Shown here: piece by piece, positions 1 to 5,278 of the stretch
How positions within the stretch are numbered: position 1 is the stretch's first letter
Layout of the letters: every line of letters starts with the position of its first letter
Assembly: GCA_021157665.1 (NCBI GenBank)
Contig: JAGGWE010000152.1
Location: 1 to 9,249 of the forward strand
DNA: 9,249 bases
From: Sulfurimonas sp.
GTDB lineage: Bacteria > Campylobacterota > Campylobacteria > Campylobacterales > Sulfurimonadaceae
Direction of reading: 5' to 3'
Translations under genes and position numbers: made by a program
The notes under the pieces: model-generated
The model's input: the letters and a program-made list of their open reading frames with translations, nothing else
Databases searched by the model: none
Told to the model about the DNA's origin: nothing

Positions 1-83
1 ACACCATCTTTTGCTAACTCAAAAAAATCTACTGTTGAACCTTCAACCTCTACTTTAACTGCTTCACTTGGAATATTTGACAT
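1..83 (-). CDS. Unidentified protein, N-terminal fragment (27 complete codons visible)
   Basis: An open frame starts at an ATG (complement of 81-83) and runs off the left edge. The visible N-terminus begins MSNIPSEAVKVEVEGSTVDF and continues FELAKDG. It is acidic and hydrophilic, with no signal peptide, membrane segment or cysteine so far, so a cytoplasmic protein is likely. The start is supported by a purine-rich Shine-Dalgarno (AAAAAGGA, complement of 91-98) seven bases upstream of the ATG, and by an upstream promoter-like arrangement with an FNR-type palindrome. I do not recognise the family from 27 residues. It is transcribed divergently from trxA. The FNR-type site suggests expression linked to oxygen or electron-acceptor supply, but that is inference and says nothing certain about function. 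Confidence 0.75.
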   Translation of the reverse strand, partial: MSNIPSEAVKVEVEGSTVDFFELAKDG

Positions 84-112
84 ATATTTTTCCTTTTTAA
101 TTGATATTCGTT

Positions 113-118
113 ATTGTA
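113..118 (-). promoter_or_regulatory. Candidate -10 element for the leftward gene
   Basis: The complement of 113-118 reads TACAAT, one mismatch from TATAAT. Initiation would be expected near base 106, giving a 22-23 nt leader that contains the Shine-Dalgarno. There is no TTGACA-like -35; the FNR-type palindrome occupies that position instead, as in activator-dependent promoters. Epsilonproteobacterial sigma-70 promoters generally lack a conserved -35, so its absence alone is not diagnostic. Confidence 0.45.
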
Positions 119-138
119 TTCAATATAAACTAAAATAG

Positions 139-156
139 TGTTGATTAATATCAACA
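139..156. promoter_or_regulatory. FNR/CRP-family operator palindrome
   Basis: The 18-bp sequence TGTTGATTAATATCAACA has perfect 7-bp inverted arms (TGTTGAT / ATCAACA) around TAAT. Its core, TTGAT-N4-ATCAA, matches the FNR consensus exactly. The centre is at 147.5. If the leftward transcript starts near 106, as its -10 predicts, the centre is at -41.5, the class II activator position. Relative to the predicted trxA start (about 272) it would be at about -124, so direct control of trxA is less likely. The Campylobacter NssR site is described as TTAAC-N4-GTTAA, so the likely regulator here is a different Crp/Fnr member; which one cannot be told from this window. Confidence 0.72.
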
Positions 157-259
157 ATAGAAATCATTTATACTAAAATATTTAAACTATCTTTTTGTTA
201 CAAACATTAATTAATTTTTAAATATAAAAATATAAAGTCTTCTTTAAAGTTAAGATATG

Positions 260-265
260 TATAAT
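260..265 (+). promoter_or_regulatory. Candidate trxA promoter (-10 TATAAT)
   Basis: A perfect TATAAT preceded by TG predicts transcription starting near 272 and a leader of about 29 nt before the trxA ATG. No TTGACA-like -35 is present 16-18 bp upstream. Instead A/T runs (192-196, 215-219, 226-230) lie upstream, which resembles the vegetative promoters described in Campylobacter and Helicobacter. The trxA Shine-Dalgarno AAGGA (289-293) follows, seven bases before the start codon. Confidence 0.6.
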
Positions 266-300
266 ACTCAACATAAAAAATTATTCAAAAGGAAATATAA

Positions 301-621
301 ATGGGAAAATACATAGAATTAACAGCTGGTGATTTCGAAGCAACTCTTTCAGAGGGTGTATCTTTAGTAGACTTTTGGGCTCCGTGGTGTGGACCTTGTC
401 GTATGATTGCTCCAGTGATTGAAGAATTAGCTACAGATTTCGATGGTAAAGCAAAAATTTGTAAAGTAAATACTGATGAAGAGCAAGATATTGCTGTTAA
501 ATTTGGTATCCGTTCTATCCCTACTATCATGTTTTTCAAAAATGGTGAGATGGTAGATCAAGTTGTTGGAGCTCAATCAAAACAAGCTCTAGCTGATAAA
601 ATCAACGCTCTTTTAGCGTAA
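301..621 (+). CDS. trxA: Thioredoxin
   Basis: This is a cytoplasmic protein disulfide reductase. It passes electrons from NADPH, via thioredoxin reductase, to ribonucleotide reductase, peroxiredoxins and other disulfide targets. At 106 aa it has the normal full thioredoxin length. The active site WCGPC is at residues 29-33, the buried Asp at 24 (VDFWAPW), and the cis-proline loop SIPT at 72-75 with Pro74. An additional cysteine, Cys54, lies outside the active site. There is no signal peptide. The ATG is preceded by AAGGA at a 7-base spacing and by its own TATAAT promoter. It is the first gene of a rightward cluster that also contains its reductase trxB, 517 bp downstream. Identification is secure. 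Confidence 0.98.
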   Translation: MGKYIELTAGDFEATLSEGVSLVDFWAPWCGPCRMIAPVIEELATDFDGKAKICKVNTDEEQDIAVKFGIRSIPTIMFFKNGEMVDQVVGAQSKQALADKINALLA

Positions 622-639
622 TTTTAAAGATCTAAAGTA

Positions 640-1128
640 GTGGCAAAAAAAGGAGGCAAAAGCCTCTTCTCTTTATCTGCACTACTTGCTTCTTTCTTTG
701 GTGCAGCTATGATAGCTGCTGCCTTTGCCTACTTCAACTACAAATTTTCAGAATATAAATTTATTGACTTCAAAGATTTTGTTTTTTATGAAAAAAGTGA
801 TGTTTTCACTCCACATGCCGAAAAATACATTGTAGTATTTTACTCCTCAAAAGAAAAAGGCACAATGGATAAACTTGCAAAAATAAATTTAAATCTTCCC
901 CTTTTAGCTATAGATTACTATAATGCTGTAAGACCAAATAGTAAATATACAACCTTTTTAAGAAGTGGAACAAAGGTTTCACTAAAATTTATTCAACGCT
1001 TTAATATTTATGAATCCCCATCTATTTTTTTTATAAAGAAATACAAAGACTCTCTTTATAAACAAGATAGTATGATACGGAAATTAGATAATTTAGATGA
1101 ATTATCAAAACAAGTAAATAATTTATAA
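640..1128 (+). CDS. Membrane-anchored thioredoxin-fold-like protein lacking CXXC
   Basis: This 162-aa protein is not one I can name. After a short basic N-terminus (MAKKGGK) one hydrophobic segment at about residues 10-33 predicts an N-terminal anchor. The remainder is basic and probably periplasmic. Residues 63-134 resemble thioredoxin: a strand YIVVFYSS where thioredoxin has its active-site strand, then LPLLAIDYY, then FIQRFNIYESPSIFFIKK. The last aligns with AVKFGIRSIPTIMFFKN of the neighbouring TrxA, including the cis-proline (Pro127). The CXXC position is occupied by SSKEKG, and the protein contains no cysteine at all, so it cannot be a redox thioredoxin. The start is GTG, with only weak upstream AAAG motifs; a stop codon at 625-627 rules out earlier starts, and the next ATG (residue 24) would cut the membrane segment. 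It begins 18 bp after trxA and ends 10 bp before trxB, so it is almost certainly co-transcribed. The fold call is by eye. Confidence 0.85.
   Translation: MAKKGGKSLFSLSALLASFFGAAMIAAAFAYFNYKFSEYKFIDFKDFVFYEKSDVFTPHAEKYIVVFYSSKEKGTMDKLAKINLNLPLLAIDYYNAVRPNSKYTTFLRSGTKVSLKFIQRFNIYESPSIFFIKKYKDSLYKQDSMIRKLDNLDELSKQVNNL
651..668 (+). other. Hairpin enclosing an internal Shine-Dalgarno-like AGGAGG
   Basis: AGGAGGC (651-657) can pair with GCCTCTT (662-668) around an AAAA loop, giving a 7-bp stem with one G-U pair. It lies inside codons 4-10 of the GTG-started gene. A strong anti-Shine-Dalgarno match therefore sits downstream of the start codon rather than upstream. No ATG, GTG or TTG follows at ribosome-binding distance, so it does not serve another start. 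No T-run follows, so it is not an intrinsic terminator. A role in tuning translation or RNA processing between trxA and the downstream genes is possible but unproven. Confidence 0.4.
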
Positions 1129-1138
1129 GAGGTATTTT

Positions 1139-2080
1139 ATGATTTTAGATTGTGCAATTATTGGTGGTGGGCCTGCTGGACTTACTGCTGGACTTTATAC
1201 AACTCGTGGTGGTTTAGAAAATGTAACTATGTTTGAAAAAGGTATGCCAGGTGGGCAGATTACAAACTCTTCTGAGATAGAAAACTACCCTGGTGTTACT
1301 GGTGATATTAGTGGCATGGATTTAATGATGCCATGGCCAGAACAGTGTCAAAGATTTGGGCTAAAGCATGAGATGGTAAATGTTCTTAAAGTTAGTAAAA
1401 GTGCTGATTTGTTTACAATCCATAAAGAAGATGGAACAACTACTGATGCTCATAGTGTTATCATCGGTACTGGTTCTCGTCCACGAAGAGTTGGATTTAC
1501 TGGAGAAAATGAACTTCTAGGAAAAGGTGTAAGCACTTGTGCAACTTGCGACGGCTTTTTCTATAAAGGGAAAGAAGTTGTTGTAATCGGTGGTGGTGAT
1601 ACTGCTCTTGAAGAAGCTCTTTATCTTGCTAAAATATGTTCTAAAGTTTATCTAGTTCACAGACGAGATACTTTCCGTTCAGCACCAAATACAGTTGAGA
1701 GGGTTAATAAAACTGAAAATATTGAAGTTATTTTAAACTCTTCACCTGATGAAGTTTATGGCGATGCTATGGGTGTAACAGGCATAAAAATTAAAAATAA
1801 AGATGGAGAGATTCGTGATATTTCAGTTCCAGGTGTATTTACTTTTGTTGGAAACGATGTAAACAATCAAACTCTTATCCAAGAAGATAAAAGTTTTTTA
1901 TGTGACATGAATAAACAAGGTGAAGTTATCGTAGATATTAGTATGAAAACTTCAGTAGCAGGACTTTATGCAACTGGCGATATGAGAATAGCTGCTCCAA
2001 AACAAGTTGTATCTGCAGCAGGAGATGGTGCAGTAGCAGCTCTTCAAGTTATCTCTTATGTTGATGAGTTGTTAAATTAA
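1139..2080 (+). CDS. trxB: Thioredoxin reductase (NADPH)
   Basis: This FAD-containing cytoplasmic enzyme reduces thioredoxin with NADPH. The 313-aa length is typical of the low-molecular-weight bacterial type. The FAD-binding GGGPAG is at residues 9-14 and the redox pair Cys134-Ala-Thr-Cys137 in CATCDG. The NADPH-binding GGGDTA is at 151-156, HRRDTFR at 174-180 carries the arginines for the 2'-phosphate, and the second FAD motif ATGD is at 278-281. The segments FEKGMPGGQIT and WPEQCQRFGLKHEM closely resemble Helicobacter and Campylobacter TrxB, which supports the Campylobacterota assignment. The start ATG follows AAGAGG (1127-1132), which overlaps the upstream stop codon and suggests translational coupling. 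It completes the TrxA/TrxB pair and shares their cluster with the cysteine-free membrane protein. Confidence 0.98.
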   Translation: MILDCAIIGGGPAGLTAGLYTTRGGLENVTMFEKGMPGGQITNSSEIENYPGVTGDISGMDLMMPWPEQCQRFGLKHEMVNVLKVSKSADLFTIHKEDGTTTDAHSVIIGTGSRPRRVGFTGENELLGKGVSTCATCDGFFYKGKEVVVIGGGDTALEEALYLAKICSKVYLVHRRDTFRSAPNTVERVNKTENIEVILNSSPDEVYGDAMGVTGIKIKNKDGEIRDISVPGVFTFVGNDVNNQTLIQEDKSFLCDMNKQGEVIVDISMKTSVAGLYATGDMRIAAPKQVVSAAGDGAVAALQVISYVDELLN

Positions 2081-2087
2081 TATTAGG

Positions 2088-2093
2088 TATAAT
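2088..2093 (+). promoter_or_regulatory. Candidate dapB promoter (-10 TATAAT)
   Basis: A perfect TATAAT lies in the 42-bp gap between trxB and dapB. It predicts initiation near 2100 and a leader of about 23 nt containing the dapB Shine-Dalgarno. No -35 hexamer is found at a standard distance (TTGTTA at 2069-2074 is too close). dapB may therefore be expressed both by read-through from trxB and from this site. In such AT-rich DNA a chance TATAAT is possible. Confidence 0.45.
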
Positions 2094-2122
2094 TTCAAAA
2101 AACAATATTCAAGGCAAAAAAA

Positions 2123-2893
2123 ATGATTAAAGTTGGTGTATTTGGTGCAAGTGGTAGAGTTGGGAAACTTCTTTTAGATGATTTAAAAGATACTCCAGAT
2201 ATGAGTGTTAGTACGGTTTATGTTAGAAATAAATTAGATTTTTCTATCGATCCTTCTATTTTAATTACAACAGATATGAAATCATTTTTAAATGCCTGTG
2301 ATGTAATAATAGATTTTTCACTTCCTGATGCATGCGAAACTTTACTAGAAAATGCTATAAAAACACCTAAACCTTTAGTTATTGGAACAACTGGATTAAA
2401 TAATCACCAACTAAATCTTTTAAAAGATGCAAGTGAAATAATGCCCATTCTTTATGCTACAAATATGTCACTTGGTGTAGCGCTTCTAAACAAACTTGTA
2501 TATCAAGCATCAGCTGCTCTTGAAGGGTTCGATATCGAAATTGTAGAGATGCATCATAAACATAAAAAAGATGCTCCTAGTGGCACTGCACTTACTCTAA
2601 GTGAGTCTGCAGCAGCTGGAAGAGATTTAGATATAGATAAAGTTCGTGTAAGCGGTAGAGATGGTAACATTGGCGAAAGAACTAAAGATGAGATTGCAGT
2701 TATGGCACTTCGTGGTGGGGATATAGTTGGTCGTCACACAGTAGGTTTTTACAACGATGGTGAATTTATAGAACTAAATCACACAGCAACCTCAAGAAAT
2801 ACATTTTCAAAAGGTGCAATAAGAGCTGGAGGTTGGCTAGTAAATAAAGAGGTTGGTCTTTACTCAATAGCTGACTGTTTAGAACTAAACTAA
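2123..2893 (+). CDS. dapB: 4-hydroxy-tetrahydrodipicolinate reductase
   Basis: This cytoplasmic enzyme reduces 4-hydroxy-tetrahydrodipicolinate with NAD(P)H. The step leads to meso-diaminopimelate for peptidoglycan and to lysine. The 256-aa length fits the DapB family. The N-terminal Rossmann motif GASGRVG is at residues 8-14 and the family GTTG at 88-91. The catalytic and substrate-binding segment HHKHKKDAPSGTA is at 144-156; His144 and Lys148 correspond to E. coli His159 and Lys163. The start ATG follows AAGG (2111-2114) at 8-base spacing. It has its own TATAAT-like element and no functional link to the thioredoxin genes beyond position. Its TAA stop overlaps the convergent pflA stop by 4 bp. 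Nothing is missing or broken. Confidence 0.97.
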   Translation: MIKVGVFGASGRVGKLLLDDLKDTPDMSVSTVYVRNKLDFSIDPSILITTDMKSFLNACDVIIDFSLPDACETLLENAIKTPKPLVIGTTGLNNHQLNLLKDASEIMPILYATNMSLGVALLNKLVYQASAALEGFDIEIVEMHHKHKKDAPSGTALTLSESAAAGRDLDIDKVRVSGRDGNIGERTKDEIAVMALRGGDIVGRHTVGFYNDGEFIELNHTATSRNTFSKGAIRAGGWLVNKEVGLYSIADCLELN

Positions 2894-2917
2894 ATATCTT
2901 TAGCACTTGTAGCAAGT
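2877..2917. repeat. Cluster of three short inverted repeats at the convergent gene ends
   Basis: Three successive dyads span the dapB/pflA stop codons: GTTTA-GAAC-TAAAC (2877-2890), CTAAA-TATC-TTTAG (2890-2903) and ACTTG-TAG-CAAGT (2905-2917). GTTTAG recurs at 2916-2921, so CTAAAC (2885-2890) has two possible partners. The stems are AT-rich and no T-run follows on either strand, so standard rho-independent termination is not supported. Such small dyads also arise by chance in AT-rich DNA. Confidence 0.35.
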
Positions 2918-5247
2918 TTAGCCCAAGCAGACTCTGAATCAGCTTCTATAGATTCTCTATAAGCCACTTGTGCTTCTTTATCTTTCCATAATTTAGATAA
3001 TACAGAACCAAGTAGGTATTTTTGTCTTGCTCTTGTATTTTTATCTAATTCTATATTATCTAATGATTTTATAATATCTAAGGCCTTTGTTAAATCCTCT
3101 TTATTCAAATATGATTGATAAAGAGTAAATTCCACAAATGGACTTTGTGCATAAGATTTAGATCTGTTTTGAATTTTCACTATCTCTTCACCATATTTTA
3201 TAACTATATTGTCATCTTTAGTATCACTACCCATACTCATAACAGCAATATATCTTTCTATATCTTTATAACTAACTCCAAAAATATTTTGTATTTTTAT
3301 AATTGAATCAAGTAATTTTTCACTATTTTCTAATCTTTGATATGTATCAAATAATATTCTATAAACATCTTTATATTTTGAATCTTTCTCATCTACGATT
3401 AAAAGTTTAAGCTCTTTTGAGGCATCAACTACATCACTATAATTGCCAATAGCAAAATCAACTTTTATATATCTGAACAACCATTTCTTTCTTAATTCTA
3501 AATCATTTGATTTTAAATTACGACTAGCTATCTTTTTAGATAAAATATAATCTCCACCCATCATTGAACATTCATATACACCATCATCCCATTTATTTGA
3601 AAGAGTAATATTATAATCATTTGAAATATCTAAAACCTTTTGACATTCTCTATTTTTAAGTGCTAACTTCATAACCCCTATAGCTGAATCTCGAACGATA
3701 TCAAAAACCTCTACATATATCTCTTCATCTAAATCTAAAATAGAATCTTTAAAATCAAGAACCTCATTATATTTTTCATTATCTCTTAAAAGTTTTCCTT
3801 TTTCATATACAGCTCTATTACCTATTGAATTATTTACATATTCATCAATAAGATTATTATATTCCTCTAACTTAACCGAAAAATTACCTTCACTTGTATC
3901 AAAAAACAGTTCATCTTTTACAACAGCTATCTCCTCTTCAAATAAACCATATTTATATTTTTCTATATAATCATTTAATGCTTCTAAGGCTTTTTTCTTA
4001 TCATCAGTTTTTGATAACCATATACCTCTATCTTTTAACAGCCGTTCATGTTCATCGTGATTTTTGTCTATTTCATCTATTATAGACTTTGCGATAAATG
4101 CTGCAGTTGTATATTCACTCGCATCAGCAAACTGATACATCATATCCATAGAAGTTTTTAAATCATTCATAAAAAAACTTGGCTTTGCTTTTACTATTTT
4201 CATTATATATTCAGAAGCTTCTTCTTTATTTGCATTTGAAATTTTATAATGAGCCAATCTATATGCAGCAGTAGCACCTACATCAATATCTTTAGTATCT
4301 GTTAATGCTTTTTCATAAAACTGTAAGGCTTTTGATATACCACCAGATGCTTCTAACATCTGTCCTTTATATATGTATCCCCATTTTGTATATTCTGATT
4401 CCTCATGCTCACTAAATAATCTATCAAAAAAATAATCTGCATCAGTATTTAAACCTATAAGTGAATATGCTCGAGCAACTAATGCCAAGACTTCTGGAAC
4501 ATTTTCATCTGAAGAGTGCTCTCTTAAATACTCTTTAGATAGTTCTATAACATTATCATTATCTTTTAATTTTGAATAAACTCTAATTTTATAATATATC
4601 AATTCTGCATTAAATAATGAATTAGGATATGATTCCATAACATCATTAATTAGTTCTAAACATAAGTCATATTTTTTTTCTTTATATAATTCTTTTATCT
4701 TTAAATAATCACTAACATCACCAATACGCTTAATATAAACAGGATTTCCTTTTATATCTAATCCACCAACATAAGGTAAACTATCTTTAGATAATTCAAA
4801 TGGAAAGTTTATACTTGTATCAATTTTATTCTCTTTTTTTATATATGGTAATTTATCCTTATATCCAACAATCATCCAATGTTTTGATAATTTCACATCT
4901 GCTTGATATACTGATACCTCTTTTGTCATATCAAATATCATAGGATAAAGTTTTATTTTATAATATGGTGTAATAATTAAAAAAAATGTTTTATTTTGAA
5001 TTTTATTTTGAATTTTAAAAAAATTATTTTGTAACTCTTTTATTTTAGTTGATGGTTTTTTATTAAAGGCACAGACTATTTGAGTGATTTCATTAAAATC
5101 ATTTTTTGTTTCTTGACAAAGAAAAGGATTATTATCCTTTAAATGAAAGGTTGAATAACTTGTAAAATCTTCTTTTGCACCTGTAAGGGAAACTTCAAGT
5201 GCAAAAAGATTTAAAGAGAGTAGAGTAAAGAGTATCCATTTAAACAA
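2890..5247 (-). CDS. pflA: PflA-like periplasmic TPR flagellar motor protein
   Basis: This 785-aa protein has a signal peptide: Lys3, a hydrophobic core at residues 4-16, and probable cleavage after LFA (residue 17). About 160 residues of mostly strand-like sequence follow, with Cys44 and Cys59 as a possible disulfide pair. From about residue 180 to the end the chain is helical with TPR-like repeats, for example about 183-210, 287-315 and 738-772. This layout, the length (C. jejuni PflA is about 788 aa) and the position directly after nuoN match Campylobacter Cj1565c and Helicobacter HP1274. In C. jejuni, PflA is part of the periplasmic scaffold around the flagellar motor and is needed for rotation. 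The start is TTG, supported by a strong AAGGGGA; a stop codon (complement of 5272-5274) lies upstream in frame with no ATG between. It follows nuoN by 31 bp. The assignment rests on context and architecture, not on a diagnostic motif. Confidence 0.88.
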   Translation of the reverse strand: MFKWILFTLLSLNLFALEVSLTGAKEDFTSYSTFHLKDNNPFLCQETKNDFNEITQIVCAFNKKPSTKIKELQNNFFKIQNKIQNKTFFLIITPYYKIKLYPMIFDMTKEVSVYQADVKLSKHWMIVGYKDKLPYIKKENKIDTSINFPFELSKDSLPYVGGLDIKGNPVYIKRIGDVSDYLKIKELYKEKKYDLCLELINDVMESYPNSLFNAELIYYKIRVYSKLKDNDNVIELSKEYLREHSSDENVPEVLALVARAYSLIGLNTDADYFFDRLFSEHEESEYTKWGYIYKGQMLEASGGISKALQFYEKALTDTKDIDVGATAAYRLAHYKISNANKEEASEYIMKIVKAKPSFFMNDLKTSMDMMYQFADASEYTTAAFIAKSIIDEIDKNHDEHERLLKDRGIWLSKTDDKKKALEALNDYIEKYKYGLFEEEIAVVKDELFFDTSEGNFSVKLEEYNNLIDEYVNNSIGNRAVYEKGKLLRDNEKYNEVLDFKDSILDLDEEIYVEVFDIVRDSAIGVMKLALKNRECQKVLDISNDYNITLSNKWDDGVYECSMMGGDYILSKKIASRNLKSNDLELRKKWLFRYIKVDFAIGNYSDVVDASKELKLLIVDEKDSKYKDVYRILFDTYQRLENSEKLLDSIIKIQNIFGVSYKDIERYIAVMSMGSDTKDDNIVIKYGEEIVKIQNRSKSYAQSPFVEFTLYQSYLNKEDLTKALDIIKSLDNIELDKNTRARQKYLLGSVLSKLWKDKEAQVAYRESIEADSESAWAKLATSAKDI
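4989..5016. repeat. In-frame 12-bp tandem repeat within pflA
   Basis: The 12-bp unit TTTTATTTTGAA occurs twice in tandem (4989-5000 and 5001-5012), followed by a partial TTTT (5013-5016). On the coding strand it gives KIQNKIQNK at residues 78-86. Because the unit is a multiple of three, gain or loss of a copy would lengthen or shorten the N-terminal domain without breaking the frame. Confidence 0.85.
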
Positions 5248-5250
5248 ATT

Positions 5251-5262
5251 CTCTTCCCCTTG
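5251..5262 (-). promoter_or_regulatory. Ribosome binding site that decides the pflA TTG start
   Basis: The coding strand reads AAGGGGAAGAG before the TTG; the AAGGGGA core (complement of 5256-5262) is about eight bases from the start. The nearby ATG (complement of 5237-5239) is in another frame. The signal peptide begins at the TTG codon, so this is the only start consistent with both the ribosome binding site and an intact export signal. Confidence 0.75.
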
Positions 5263-5278
5263 AGTAGATTTTTATCTA

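Noticed and set aside
233..250. Direct repeat TAAAGT at 233-238 and 245-250, 12 bp apart, just upstream of the trxA -10
   Set aside because: It could be a response-regulator site, but six-base AT-rich repeats are common in this intergenic DNA and no known motif fits.
285..539. 84-codon open frame on the minus strand across trxA
   Set aside because: It lies entirely opposite the well-conserved thioredoxin and has no recognisable features; it is an antisense shadow.
709..711. ATG at codon 24 as the start of the small membrane protein
   Set aside because: It would remove much of the N-terminal hydrophobic segment and lacks a suitably placed ribosome binding site; the GTG at 640 keeps the tight cluster spacing.
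3115..3306. Open frame on the plus strand inside pflA (a second lies at 3894-4085)
   Set aside because: Low-complexity Phe/Tyr/Ile/His-rich translations are what antisense reading of an AT-rich TPR gene produces; no ribosome binding site or family resemblance.
5248..5278. Possible terminator between nuoN and pflA
   Set aside because: The 31-bp gap has no hairpin with a T-run on the transcribed strand and contains the pflA ribosome binding site.
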